Below are positions 26,437 to 35,110 of a stretch of DNA of 64,000 nt, one piece after another. The stretch comes from an uncultured Bacteroidota bacterium (lineage in GTDB: Bacteria; Bacteroidota; Bacteroidia; Bacteroidales; UBA932). A model generated the notes under the pieces. The model saw only the letters and a program-made list of their open reading frames with translations, searched no databases and was not told the origin of the DNA. Within the stretch, counting starts at the first letter, position 1. Each line of letters begins with the position of its first letter. The position numbers were made by a program, and so were the translations under genes. The stretch is taken from contig CALGSW010000006.1 of NCBI GenBank assembly GCA_937901965.1, positions 105,985 through 169,984 on the forward strand, read 5' to 3'.

Positions 26437-27193
26437 ACAGATCCTCCTCATTTTGAACCTGCGAAAATTCAAGAATAAATTTTGCAATTTTATCTGTGCA
26501 CTGTTTTACAAAGAGTTCTCCCTTCTCTTTTGTCGCTTTTTTGGGATTACCTACTCCTGTATCTTCCGATATGTATATCCATCTTCTAGGTGTCCATGCC
26601 CACTTTTCCTTTAGCCCCTCAATTTTAAACTTTGTCTCAGCTCCCACTCCTGCCTCATCAAGAGGAGCTACCAGCTCCGGCCTTATGTGCATCATTGCCG
26701 ATGTCTCCAACTCTCCTGCGTGGTCGCCAGGTTCGTCAAAGTATTTGTCGGCCTTCTCAGCAGTCCACCAATTAACGTATGACATAAGGATGTCAGGAAA
26801 TTCAAGAGACAACTCTCTGATTATAGGCTGGAAAGCATTGCCACCATGGCCGTTGATTATGATAAATCGCCTGATTTCATGATTGTCAAGCACATATAGA
26901 ATGTCTCTCAGGATTGAAAGCTGGGTGGTAGGATTCATGTGCATACAGAGAGGAATCTCCATCTGTCCGCTGTTTACTCCGTATGCTATTGATGGCAGTA
27001 CTATTGCTCCGGCACCGTCTCTGTTTGCTATTTCGGTAGCATCTGCTGCTATTTTTTCTGCAAGAATAGTGTCAGTTCCGTATGCCAGGTGAAGATTGTG
27101 TGCTTCTGTGGCTCCCCACGGTAGAATTGCCACATTGTAAAGTGAATTTTTAACGCTTTCCCAGTTGGTTTCCTGAAGGATATGAGTTTTCAT
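26429..27193 (-). CDS. Creatininase-family amidohydrolase
   Basis: 254 residues. The metal-binding motifs of the family are present: LPWGATEAHNLHLAYGTDT (residues about 24-42, with Glu, His and Asp ligands), FIIINGHGGNAFQPI (about 111-125) and DHAGELETSAMM (about 157-168). Members hydrolyse cyclic amides, including creatinine, or act in riboflavin/F420 and cofactor pathways. The substrate is not determined by neighbours; it heads an operon with gmk and nadD. Its own promoter element is 17 bases upstream. Confidence 0.88.
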   Translation of the reverse strand: MKTHILQETNWESVKNSLYNVAILPWGATEAHNLHLAYGTDTILAEKIAADATEIANRDGAGAIVLPSIAYGVNSGQMEIPLCMHMNPTTQLSILRDILYVLDNHEIRRFIIINGHGGNAFQPIIRELSLEFPDILMSYVNWWTAEKADKYFDEPGDHAGELETSAMMHIRPELVAPLDEAGVGAETKFKIEGLKEKWAWTPRRWIYISEDTGVGNPKKATKEKGELFVKQCTDKIAKFILEFSQVQNEEDLYE

Positions 27194-27209
27194 ATGTGCC
27201 TAGTTTTAT

Positions 27210-27218
27210 GCAAAGTTA
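27210..27218 (-). promoter_or_regulatory. -7 promoter element for creatininase-gmk-nadD
   Basis: Minus strand TAACTTTGC, exact TAnnTTTGC, 16 bases upstream of the ATG. Confidence 0.6.
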
Positions 27219-27239
27219 GTGTTTCAACTTATAAATTTG

Positions 27240-27248
27240 TATTTTTGC
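27240..27248 (+). promoter_or_regulatory. -7 promoter element for class II aldolase
   Basis: TATTTTTGC, exact TAnnTTTGC, 78 bases upstream of the aldolase ATG; an overlapping TAAATTTG at 27232 is an alternative. Confidence 0.5.
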
Positions 27249-27326
27249 ATGATTTTTGATTGAATTGGGGCATCAATTAATGTTCAAATTTTTTTAGAAT
27301 TTATAACTCCAAACAAATTATATAAG

Positions 27327-28289
27327 ATGATTTCATACAAAGAACTAGGCCTGGTTAACTCTAAAGAGCTATTTGCCAAGGCAGTTAAGGGCGGATACGC
27401 AATTCCGGCTTTCAATTTCAACAACATGGAGCAGATGCAGGCTATTATCTCTGCATGTGTTGAAACAAAATCGCCTGTTATCCTTCAGGTTTCAAGCGGT
27501 GCACGTAAATATGCAAACCAGACACTTCTAAGATATATGGCTCAGGGTGCGGTAGAGTACGCAAAAGAGCTTGGACAAAATATTCCTATAGTTCTTCACC
27601 TTGACCACGGTGACAGCTTTGAGCTTTGCAAATCTTGTATTGATATGGGATTCTCGTCAGTTATGATTGATGGTTCTCACCACTCTTTTGAAAAGAACAT
27701 TGAACTAACTAAGCAGGTTGTTGAGTATGCGCATGCTCACGGAGTTACCGTTGAGGGAGAGCTTGGTGTACTTGCAGGCGTTGAGGATGAGGTCTCTGCC
27801 GAACACCACACATATACACAACCGGAAGAGGTTGAGGAGTTTGTAAAGAGAACAGGTGTTGATTCACTTGCCATCTCTATAGGTACCTCTCACGGAGCAT
27901 TCAAATTCAAACCAGGTCAAAAACCTGAGATTCGTCTTGACATCCTTAAGGAGATTGAGCAGAGAATCCCGGGATTCCCGATTGTACTTCACGGTGCTTC
28001 GAGCGTTCCTCAGGACGTTGTTGCCGATATAAATAAATTCGGCGGAAAGCTGGAGGATTCAATCGGTATTCCAGAGGAGCAATTAAGAAAAGCAGCTGCA
28101 AGTGCAGTTTGCAAAATCAACATCGACTCAGACGGCCGTCTTGCAATGACAGCAGCAATCCGCAAAGTATTCGCTCAAAGCCCTGCCGAATTTGACCCAC
28201 GTAAATACCTCGGCCCGGCCCGCGACGCACTAAAAGAGCTTTACAAACATAAGATTCTTAACGTACTGGGCAGCAACGATAAAATGTAA
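27327..28289 (+). CDS. fbaA: Class II fructose-bisphosphate aldolase
   Basis: 320 residues forming a TIM barrel. VLHLDHGDSFELCKSCIDMG (about residues 90-109) holds the catalytic Asp and a zinc His; VEGELGVLAGVEDEV (about 148-162) contains the conserved Glu and ion-binding loop; FPIVLHGASSVP (about 221-232) holds another zinc His. It cleaves fructose-1,6-bisphosphate into DHAP and glyceraldehyde-3-phosphate. The family also has tagatose-bisphosphate members; length and motif fit both. Monocistronic with its own promoter and terminator. It is convergent with the photolyase. Confidence 0.94.
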   Translation: MISYKELGLVNSKELFAKAVKGGYAIPAFNFNNMEQMQAIISACVETKSPVILQVSSGARKYANQTLLRYMAQGAVEYAKELGQNIPIVLHLDHGDSFELCKSCIDMGFSSVMIDGSHHSFEKNIELTKQVVEYAHAHGVTVEGELGVLAGVEDEVSAEHHTYTQPEEVEEFVKRTGVDSLAISIGTSHGAFKFKPGQKPEIRLDILKEIEQRIPGFPIVLHGASSVPQDVVADINKFGGKLEDSIGIPEEQLRKAAASAVCKINIDSDGRLAMTAAIRKVFAQSPAEFDPRKYLGPARDALKELYKHKILNVLGSNDKM

Positions 28290-28345
28290 CCTTGCCGCTT
28301 CAAGCAGATACACCTTGCCGTTGTTTTTGGCAAACAATTGATAGA

Positions 28346-28372
28346 AAGGCCTCTTAACGGGGGCCTTTTTTT
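28346..28372 (+). terminator. Rho-independent terminator after the aldolase
   Basis: AAGGCC-TC...GG-GGCCTT hairpin followed by seven T, 57 bases after the aldolase stop; on the other strand it abuts the photolyase stop. Confidence 0.75.
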
Positions 28373-29801
28373 ATTTGCATGATGCGTAAGCAGCCAGGGC
28401 CCTTTCGCGTGCGAATTTATGTTCCACTATAGGTAATGAGTAGGATTTTGACAATGCGATTGTAGTACCGTTGTTCACATTGCTAGCTCCAAATGCCTCC
28501 GGAACCCAGCGGCGGATATAGCTGCCTTGCGGGTCAAATTTTCTGGCCTGTTCTGATGGGTTGAAAATTCTGAAATATGGTGCCGCATCGCAACCGGTCC
28601 CAGCTGCCCACTGCCAGTTTCCTACGTTTGACGAGAGTTCGTAGTCATTTAACTTTGCCGCAAAATATGCCTCACCTATCCGCCAGTCTGTCAGCAGGTG
28701 TTTTGTCAGAAAACTAGCAACCACCATCCTTACACGGTTATGCATATGCCCGGTCTCATTTAGCTCACGCATTCCCGCATCCACAAGCGGGTAACCGGTT
28801 TCACCCCGCATCCATGCCTCAATTTCGCTCTGCTCATTTCTCCAGGGAATGAAATTATACTGCCTCTTAAAAGGGGCATCCTCTGAATATGGAAAGTGTT
28901 TGATTATGTGCATAAAGAACTCACGCCAGATTAATTCTCCCAGCCAGGTGTCATTTAGCTCCGCTCCAATTTTCACCGCCTCCCTTATGTTTATAGTACC
29001 AAATCTCAGGTGTATCCCGATTTTTGTCGTTCCGCTCTCCATCGCCGGGAGGTCCCTGTTTAGATGGTAGCCGGGCAGTATTCTTCTCAGACTCTCAAGC
29101 ATCACCTTTGGATCATCTTCAAACCCCAGGCTCTCTATGGTTTTAAAGCCGATTTGCTCTGCCTCAGGGGTTGTGCTGAACAGCTTCAGGGTGGGGGTGT
29201 CGTGCAGCACTCCTGCCTTCTTCCACTTCCTGCCAGTTTTATCCCTCATCTCTCCGGGTGTAAATCTTTCTGTTGGTGCCGATATTCTATACGCCTCTCT
29301 CCATCTCTTCGCAAAAGGTGTATATATTGTATAGGGATTTCCATCCGGTTTTCTGATTCTGGAATCGTCCGGAGCGAATATCACCTGATCTGTAAATGTA
29401 AAAACCTCAGCACCCCTCTCTCTGAAAGTCTCCTCAACCTCACGATCACGTATTAAGGCAAATGTTTCGTAATCCTCATTAAAGAAGAGCGCCCCGGGCA
29501 AATAATCTATGCCATTCATAATACCCGCTTGCAAGCCTCCATCAAGTATCCACTTAAATGCATCTTTGGGTTTGCCATAAAAACAGAGTATCGGCCCAAT
29601 CTCACCTTCAACCCTTCGTAAACTCCGCAAAATAAACTCAACACGCCTGTCATCTCTGGACGGCAATTTCTCCAGTATCTCCGGATCAAAAACAAATACC
29701 GGAACCACTCTTAGCCCACTCTTCATTGCCGCCTCCAGCGCCCTGTTATCATTAACCCTCAGATCCCGCCTAAGCCAAACCAATGCAATTTTTTCGCTCA
29801 T
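28371..29801 (-). CDS. phrB: Deoxyribodipyrimidine photolyase
   Basis: 476 residues (a Met two codons earlier is an alternative start). The N-terminal ALVWLRRDLRVNDNRALEAA is the photolyase/cryptochrome antenna domain; the FAD domain has TTKIGIHLRFGTINIREAV, ELIWREFFMHI (near 290) and GYPLVDAGMRELNETGHMHN (about 345-364), ending with the Trp-containing WQWAAGTGCDAAPYFRIFNP. It repairs UV pyrimidine dimers with visible light. Class I CPD type fits best. It is separated from the Qmo operon upstream by hairpin repeat E. Confidence 0.94.
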   Translation of the reverse strand: MSEKIALVWLRRDLRVNDNRALEAAMKSGLRVVPVFVFDPEILEKLPSRDDRRVEFILRSLRRVEGEIGPILCFYGKPKDAFKWILDGGLQAGIMNGIDYLPGALFFNEDYETFALIRDREVEETFRERGAEVFTFTDQVIFAPDDSRIRKPDGNPYTIYTPFAKRWREAYRISAPTERFTPGEMRDKTGRKWKKAGVLHDTPTLKLFSTTPEAEQIGFKTIESLGFEDDPKVMLESLRRILPGYHLNRDLPAMESGTTKIGIHLRFGTINIREAVKIGAELNDTWLGELIWREFFMHIIKHFPYSEDAPFKRQYNFIPWRNEQSEIEAWMRGETGYPLVDAGMRELNETGHMHNRVRMVVASFLTKHLLTDWRIGEAYFAAKLNDYELSSNVGNWQWAAGTGCDAAPYFRIFNPSEQARKFDPQGSYIRRWVPEAFGASNVNNGTTIALSKSYSLPIVEHKFARERALAAYASCK

Positions 29802-29876
29802 AATCATGCCGTATAAATCTTATGTAAATCTACAAAAAACGACCACTCATTCAACCCACAGGTATCGGTACGGGTT

Positions 29877-29980
29877 GCAACAAGCACTCCACCCTGAGAC
29901 CTGCAGGAGCCTCCGCCGCAGACTGCAGGGCAGTCGAGGAGGAAAAGCTCCGTAAGGGCTTAGGGTGGAGTGCTTGTTGC
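29877..29980 (+). repeat. 46-nt palindromic core repeat, copy E (core 29906-29951) with perfect private arms
   Basis: Core with stems GGAGC/GCTCC and apex insert actgcagggcagt, a perfect ACTG/CAGT hairpin. Arms 29877-29895 (GCAACAAGCACTCCACCCT) and 29962-29980 are exact 19-bp complements, not shared with any other copy. It lies ten bases beyond the stop of the QmoC-like gene. Confidence 0.85.
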
Positions 29981-29989
29981 TGCGCCTGG

Positions 29990-31039
29990 TTACTTGCTCT
30001 TCTGCAATTTGTCAAAGTACATCGCAAATGACCTGTAGAGGAAATGGGTCCATTTACCGAATGGTACTATGATTAGTGCCCACTGCGCCAGGATGGTGAA
30101 GTGGAAAAGAAAGAGCCATAGGTTTCCGGCCAGAAGGTCAAGGTCTATGAAGAGTCTTACTGCAAATGCTGTGATTCCCATAAGGAAGAGCCAGATTATG
30201 AAGAACCAGTCAGATGAGCGGGTGTGTTTTGCAACCTCCTGCTTCTGTTTGATTCGGCCCAGCACAAATACGAATGTTACGGCAAATACAATTGCACTAA
30301 CTACATATCCAAGTACCACCACGAACATACTCTCTGTTGAGAACCAGTCAAGGAATACTGTTGTGAAGAGGAGTGTAAGGTAGCCTATCACTAAAACCAA
30401 GTGGGCGAACCATCTTGTCTGGTTGTCGTCGCAACCTAATGCTCTCTTTTGTGTGAACATATGGATAAAGAGTTCGCTCATGGATGAGGCGTAAACCTTT
30501 ACCGGAAGTTTATAGCCTGGTTTAATCACTGTCAGATACCACATTCTGATGATGTTTGGCAGGAGGATAACTGCAAAGACCCCCATAATTGCAAACATTT
30601 CAAAGTAGTGGGCTGTATGCATTATGCGCTCCATGTCAAAGGACTCATAAGCAGCGTATCCAATCACTCCTGAAAAAACCAGAACCATCGCAAAAATTGT
30701 AACCAGCGAGGATCTATAAAATAATCCAGATAGACCTGTCCAGTCATAACGGCCTGTGAGCCATCTTCTGAGGGACATCATCAGTTCGCCCGGATTTGCT
30801 GTCTGAGGGCAGCTTGTTGAGCACTCTCCGCAGTAGTAGCATAGCCACGGTTTGAGGGAACTTTCAATTCCCTTTTCATCTCCGGCCGCACTGAGCCTTA
30901 CCATTGAGCGGGGGAAAGAGTCCTCACTGTTTGTCAGCGAGCAGACAGCGGTACAGGTTCCGCAGTTATAGCAGCGGTTGAACTCCGTAGCTCCGTATTT
31001 CTTTAGTTTTTTACCAAATTTTGTATCTAACCTGCTCAT
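29990..31039 (-). CDS. QmoC/HdrCE-like iron-sulfur and heme-b-type membrane subunit
   Basis: 349 residues. The N-terminal HdrC-like part has two [4Fe-4S] motifs: CYNCGTCTAVC (about 23-33) and CYYCGECSTSCPQTANPGE (about 67-85). After that come about six transmembrane helices (about 108-340) with conserved His residues, as in the HdrE/NarI-like cytochrome b fold; this fusion is the QmoC form. It would exchange electrons between the flavoprotein subunits and membrane menaquinone. Start overlaps the winged-helix stop (ATGA). It is the last gene of the DsrE2-TusA-Qmo-like operon. Confidence 0.85.
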   Translation of the reverse strand: MSRLDTKFGKKLKKYGATEFNRCYNCGTCTAVCSLTNSEDSFPRSMVRLSAAGDEKGIESSLKPWLCYYCGECSTSCPQTANPGELMMSLRRWLTGRYDWTGLSGLFYRSSLVTIFAMVLVFSGVIGYAAYESFDMERIMHTAHYFEMFAIMGVFAVILLPNIIRMWYLTVIKPGYKLPVKVYASSMSELFIHMFTQKRALGCDDNQTRWFAHLVLVIGYLTLLFTTVFLDWFSTESMFVVVLGYVVSAIVFAVTFVFVLGRIKQKQEVAKHTRSSDWFFIIWLFLMGITAFAVRLFIDLDLLAGNLWLFLFHFTILAQWALIIVPFGKWTHFLYRSFAMYFDKLQKSK

Positions 31040-31317
31040 TGTTGTTTCAGTTTATATGTGAAGTACTCATCCATATCGTCCACTTTGCCCACGGCAACAA
31101 AACCAAACTTAGCCAGAGACATTGTTATGTAGAGTGTTTTTGCCCTGTCTATTCCTGTTGTTTTGCTTAGTTGTGCAATAGTCTGCTCGCCCTCTTTAAG
31201 GGCCTCAAGGATGCTCTTTTTATCTTTGTTGAACTGTTTAAGATTATCTTTTACCCTGTCAGACACCTTGTGCGTCTCGCGAAGGATTTTTACTGTCATA
31301 CTTTTTTCTGTAGCCAT
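31036..31317 (-). CDS. Small winged-helix protein in the Qmo-like operon
   Basis: 93 residues with a single winged-helix pattern: EALKEGEQTIAQLSKTTGID (about 39-58), then a recognition helix RAKTLYITMSLAKFG and a beta wing VGKVDDMDEYFTYKL. It resembles the short HTH proteins found beside hdr genes in anaerobes. It may bind DNA and regulate the cluster or mediate protein contacts. It starts 12 bases after the HdrA-like stop and overlaps the QmoC-like start. Confidence 0.7.
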   Translation of the reverse strand: MATEKSMTVKILRETHKVSDRVKDNLKQFNKDKKSILEALKEGEQTIAQLSKTTGIDRAKTLYITMSLAKFGFVAVGKVDDMDEYFTYKLKQQ

Positions 31318-31329
31318 AACTCTCCTTTT

Positions 31330-33066
31330 TTATTGTGCAAGAACATCTATCATACTCTCCATCTCCTTATTGGTAAAAGAGATCAGCTCTATTGAGTCAC
31401 TAGGACAAACCGGCAGACACATTCCGCAACCCTTGCAGGTGCTCTTGTTAATCTCCGCCACACTCTTCCCATTGTGCTCAATCATACTAACCGCGCTGAA
31501 AGGACATACATCTGTACAGGCTGTACACCAGTTGCAGGTGTCTTTATCAACATAGGCCACTATCGGCTCAAGCTCCAGCTCTCCCAGACTCACGAATGAG
31601 TGGGACTTTGCTGCTGCGGAGAGTGCCGAATTCACCGACTCGGCTACATTCTTAGGCCCCTGGCAGGTTCCGGCTATTGTGATTCCGTCAATCACGGTCT
31701 CTACCGGTCTGAGTTTAGGGTGTATCTCGTTAAAGAATTTGTCACGACCCTTTGGAAGTTTCAAGAGGTTACCCAGAGCAGTATCTGAATCAGGAACCAT
31801 TCCGGTTACAAGAACCAGAAGATCTGCAGCAACCTCTGACTCGCTCTTCTCTGAGAGGATGTCTATTGCCTTAACAAGAACTTTTCCATTCTCCTCTGTA
31901 ACAACAGGTGGCTTTTTGTCAGGGAACTGGATGTAAACATCCCCCTTGTCATTTGACTCTTTATAGATAAGTTCCTGCTTTCCATAGGTTCTCACACCTC
32001 TTGTGAAGTGGAAGTTGTCTACATTAGGGAACTTCTCTCTAACATCCAGGGATGACTGAATAGCGGCAGTACAGCAGTAGCGTGAGCAGTATTTGTTCTC
32101 ACCCTTAACCTGTCTGCTGCCTACGCAGTAGATGTATGCAATTGACAGAACCTCTCTGTTGTTGTAATAGAGGCGCATTGTTCCGTCAGCATCGGCTTTT
32201 CCACCCTCTGAAATCAACGCCTTGAATTCTGGTAATGTTATGACACTCTTTATATTGCTATAACCGAATTCGCCCTCCGCCGGGGTGTATGAGTTGAAAC
32301 CTGTTGCCACAAGTATTGATCCCGCGACAAACTGTTTAACCATCTCGCCCTGTGACCCTTTTATAGTCACATCCACCTTGAAGTCGCCAATATTTCCGCT
32401 TGTCCCGGTAACCTCGGCATTTGTAAGGAGGGTGATGTTTGGCTCTGCTGCAATCTCTTTCTCAAGTCTTGCCAGCAGCTCCCTGCCATCGGTCCCCTCT
32501 GGGCTTATCTTCTCTAAGGCCGATAGGTGTCCACCTACTTTTCCTTCTCTTTCAATCAGATAGACTTCGTCTTTCATTCTTGCCAGAGATATCGCAGCCT
32601 TCATTCCGGCAACACCTGCACCTATAACTGCCACAGATCTCTTTGATTCAATTATGATTGGTTCAAGAGATTCGGCCAGACGGGCCTTAGCAATTGCTGC
32701 CTTAACAAGATTAATGGCCTTCTCCGTGGCTCCTACTTTGTTGTCCGAATGGGCCCATGAGCCCTGCTCCCTTATATTTGCATGGACATAGTTGTATTTG
32801 TTTAAACCTGCTCTTTCACTTACTCCCCTGAAGGTTGTAAGGTGAAGTTTTGGTGAACAGCTTGCAACAACTATTCCGCTAAGGTCGTTCTCTTTGATGT
32901 CCTGCTCCATATCCTTCTGATTGGTATCTCCGCAGGCAAACATAGTGGTCTTGGCCAGTACCAGACAGTCTTCGTCCTTAACAGCCTCCCTAACCTTCTC
33001 AATGTCAACATAGTCAGAGATGTTACCTCCGCACGCGCATATGTAAACTCCTAATTTCTTTTTCAT
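31330..33066 (-). CDS. HdrA/QmoB-like iron-sulfur flavoprotein
   Basis: 578 residues from the Met of MKKKLGVYICACGGNISDYV; a longer in-frame start lies inside the previous gene. The order is an HdrA N-terminal CxCGGN-type domain, an FAD Rossmann fold AVIGAGVAGMKAAISLARMK near 145, a central block YCVGSRQVKGENKYCSRYCC (about 315-334), and two C-terminal ferredoxin clusters: CNWCTACTDVCP and CKGCGMCLPVCP (about 515-560). HdrA-type proteins split or merge electron pairs on FAD. With QmoA-like and QmoC-like partners it probably links a sulfur-derived donor or acceptor to quinone. Full length for the family. Confidence 0.88.
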   Translation of the reverse strand: MKKKLGVYICACGGNISDYVDIEKVREAVKDEDCLVLAKTTMFACGDTNQKDMEQDIKENDLSGIVVASCSPKLHLTTFRGVSERAGLNKYNYVHANIREQGSWAHSDNKVGATEKAINLVKAAIAKARLAESLEPIIIESKRSVAVIGAGVAGMKAAISLARMKDEVYLIEREGKVGGHLSALEKISPEGTDGRELLARLEKEIAAEPNITLLTNAEVTGTSGNIGDFKVDVTIKGSQGEMVKQFVAGSILVATGFNSYTPAEGEFGYSNIKSVITLPEFKALISEGGKADADGTMRLYYNNREVLSIAYIYCVGSRQVKGENKYCSRYCCTAAIQSSLDVREKFPNVDNFHFTRGVRTYGKQELIYKESNDKGDVYIQFPDKKPPVVTEENGKVLVKAIDILSEKSESEVAADLLVLVTGMVPDSDTALGNLLKLPKGRDKFFNEIHPKLRPVETVIDGITIAGTCQGPKNVAESVNSALSAAAKSHSFVSLGELELEPIVAYVDKDTCNWCTACTDVCPFSAVSMIEHNGKSVAEINKSTCKGCGMCLPVCPSDSIELISFTNKEMESMIDVLAQ

Positions 33067-33077
33067 CTCTTTAAGGT

Positions 33078-34373
33078 TTAACTGTTTAAGTAACTGATAG
33101 CCTCTGTGGAAGCGCATCCTGCAGAGAGGATGGAGTCCGGGATATCTTTTGGTCCGGTGGCTGCTCCTGCAACAAATACACCTTCAATGGTGGTCTTTGC
33201 AGGGCTTAGCAGAGGGTCGCTCTGTTTAACATATTTCAGGTTGTCAAGCTCCAGCTTTTGTGTCTTGAAGAGTGACTGAGGCTCCTCGTTAGGTTTCGCA
33301 CCTACTGAAAGAACCACAAAATCGTGCTCCGCCTCCTTTAGCTTGCCTGTGGATACATCTTCGTATCTAAGCACAAGATTGCCATTCTCTTTTTCAGATA
33401 TTTTGCCGATTTTTCCCTTTACCAGCCTTACACCCATAGCAACCGCCTGCTCGTAGAACTCATCGTATCCTTTGCCGAATGCGCGGATGTCTATGTAGTA
33501 GATGGTGATGTCGGCCATAGGGAGTGCACCCATAAGAAGCTGTGCCTGTTTAATGGAGTACATACAACATATCTGAGAGCAAATAGGATTCCCCATTGAG
33601 TCATCCCTGGAGCCTGCACAAAGTACATAGGCTATCTTGTCAGGAACCTTACCGTCGCTCGGCCTCAAAATGGTGTGAAATGGCCTTGTGGGTGCGAGGA
33701 GTCTCTCCATCTGGATGGATGTGATAACATTCTTTCCCTCCTCGTAGCTGTATCTTTTAACTGTTGACGGGTCAAACAATTCAAAGCCTGTTGCAACTAT
33801 TGCGGTTTTTACGCTTACCTCATAGTGTTTTGGTTTCATAGTGAAGTCTATACAACCCGGAGGGCATACCTTTTCGCAGGCGCCGCAAAGTGTACAGTTG
33901 TCAATGTCTATTGCCGCAACCTTTGGGCTGCAGATGCTGAACGGGATATAGGCTGCCTTGCGTCCTACCAGGTCATACTGGAACTGGTCTTTCACTATAA
34001 CCGGGCATGCCTGCTCGCAAAGCTGGCATGCTGTGCAATCCTCCTCAACCACATAACGGGGTCTTCTTGTAACCTTTGCCACAAAGTTTTGCTCCCCCAG
34101 CTTCTCAATTGATTCTATATCACTTTCAGTAAATATCTTAATGTTCGGGTGTCTGGAAATTTCAGACACTTTGGGTGTGGTTATGCAGGCCGAGCAGTCC
34201 AGGGTTGGGAATACCTTGCTGAGCATGATCATCTTTCCCCCTACGGAGAGGCTCTTCTCCACTACCAATACCTTATAGCCGTTGTTGGCAAGGTTCAGGG
34301 CAGCTTCACCTCCTGCAATTCCTCCGCCTATGACAAGTGCGTCATAGGTAAGTTTAATTCGTTCTGTCTGCAT
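33078..34373 (-). CDS. HdrA/QmoA-like iron-sulfur flavoprotein
   Basis: 431 residues. VIGGGIAGGEAALNLANNGY near residue 15 is the FAD Rossmann motif; SKVFPTLDCSACITTPKVSE (about 52-71) is the HdrA Cys motif; two [4Fe-4S] clusters follow in CTACQLCEQACPV (about 112-124) and CTLCGACEKVCPPGC (about 156-170). Size and order match QmoA of sulfate reducers, which accepts or donates electrons to APS reductase; no apr or dsrAB genes are in the window. It ends 11 bases before the second flavoprotein. Confidence 0.88.
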   Translation of the reverse strand: MQTERIKLTYDALVIGGGIAGGEAALNLANNGYKVLVVEKSLSVGGKMIMLSKVFPTLDCSACITTPKVSEISRHPNIKIFTESDIESIEKLGEQNFVAKVTRRPRYVVEEDCTACQLCEQACPVIVKDQFQYDLVGRKAAYIPFSICSPKVAAIDIDNCTLCGACEKVCPPGCIDFTMKPKHYEVSVKTAIVATGFELFDPSTVKRYSYEEGKNVITSIQMERLLAPTRPFHTILRPSDGKVPDKIAYVLCAGSRDDSMGNPICSQICCMYSIKQAQLLMGALPMADITIYYIDIRAFGKGYDEFYEQAVAMGVRLVKGKIGKISEKENGNLVLRYEDVSTGKLKEAEHDFVVLSVGAKPNEEPQSLFKTQKLELDNLKYVKQSDPLLSPAKTTIEGVFVAGAATGPKDIPDSILSAGCASTEAISYLNS

Positions 34374-34375
34374 AA

Positions 34376-34774
34376 TTACTGGATTTCCTGTTTTAATAAT
34401 AGTTCGTTAAAGCTCTTAACCTGCTTAACGAATGATTCGCTGCACACCGAACAGATGGCAGCCATTCTCAGGCGTGATGGCTCAATATTCTGGGCCTTCA
34501 TCATTTCGTGGACCCTCTCTACAAGATGACCCGTCTTCTCTGTGCAGCTCTCGCCGTATGAGCAGTCGCTTCCGTCTGCGGCGATGAATACTCCGTCAAA
34601 CCCCTTTTCAAAGGCGCGAAGAATCCACCTCGGCTTAATTCCGCTTGAACACCTTACCGGAATTGTGAATACCTCCGGCGGATAGTGTAATTTGAGAAGA
34701 CCCGCCATGTCAATGGCGGGGTCGGATATTTTTTCTGTTGAGAAGACCAGGATTTTTGCATTCCTTTTGCTCAT
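34376..34774 (-). CDS. MvhD/FrhD-like iron-sulfur electron-transfer protein
   Basis: 132 residues matching the MvhD (hydrogenase delta) family: ILVFSTEKISDPAIDMAGLL at the start, PVRCSSGIKPRWILRAFEKG (about 40-59), DGVFIAADGSDCSYGESCTE (about 60-79) and AAICSVCSESFVK near 105. The family binds a [2Fe-2S] cluster and passes electrons to HdrA. The usual GCH-GDCHY motif is changed to ADGSDCSYGESC here, with an additional Cys. Gap of two bases to the QmoA-like start. No hydrogenase is nearby. Confidence 0.85.
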   Translation of the reverse strand: MSKRNAKILVFSTEKISDPAIDMAGLLKLHYPPEVFTIPVRCSSGIKPRWILRAFEKGFDGVFIAADGSDCSYGESCTEKTGHLVERVHEMMKAQNIEPSRLRMAAICSVCSESFVKQVKSFNELLLKQEIQ

Positions 34775-34785
34775 CTCAACACTTT

Positions 34786-35046
34786 TTAGATTTCGTTCTT
34801 ACGCATGTAAATTTTATAGTAACCATTCTCCTCAACGGTTCCAAGGTAATCGTGACCCTGTTTTGCACACCATTTTGGTATATCTACCTTTGTTCCTTCG
34901 TCGGCCGAGAGAACCTCCATAATTTCGCCCTCCTCAATTGTTCCAATGGCTTTTTTTGCCTCGAGCAGTGGTCCGGGACATGCTGTTCCTCTTGCGTCAA
35001 CACTCTTATCTACGTTTAGTGCTTTTAGTTCCTCCTGTGTCATCAT
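34786..35046 (-). CDS. tusA: TusA-family sulfur carrier
   Basis: 86 residues (start at either of two adjacent Met codons). VDARGTACPGPLLEAKKAIG contains the CPxP motif (Cys at about residue 24) that carries the persulfide in TusA proteins; EVLSADEGTKVDIPKWCAKQG is the second half of the fold. TusA delivers sulfur in tRNA thiolation, molybdopterin synthesis or, when next to dsrE/hdr genes, oxidative sulfur metabolism. The operon context here favours the last. Twelve bases separate it from the MvhD-like gene. Confidence 0.92.
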   Translation of the reverse strand: MMTQEELKALNVDKSVDARGTACPGPLLEAKKAIGTIEEGEIMEVLSADEGTKVDIPKWCAKQGHDYLGTVEENGYYKIYMRKNEI

Positions 35047-35110
35047 AATTCAATTGTTTTTATTGTTAATGAAATTGTTTGTTTAATTGTTTGCAATCTG
35101 TTTTTGATTG

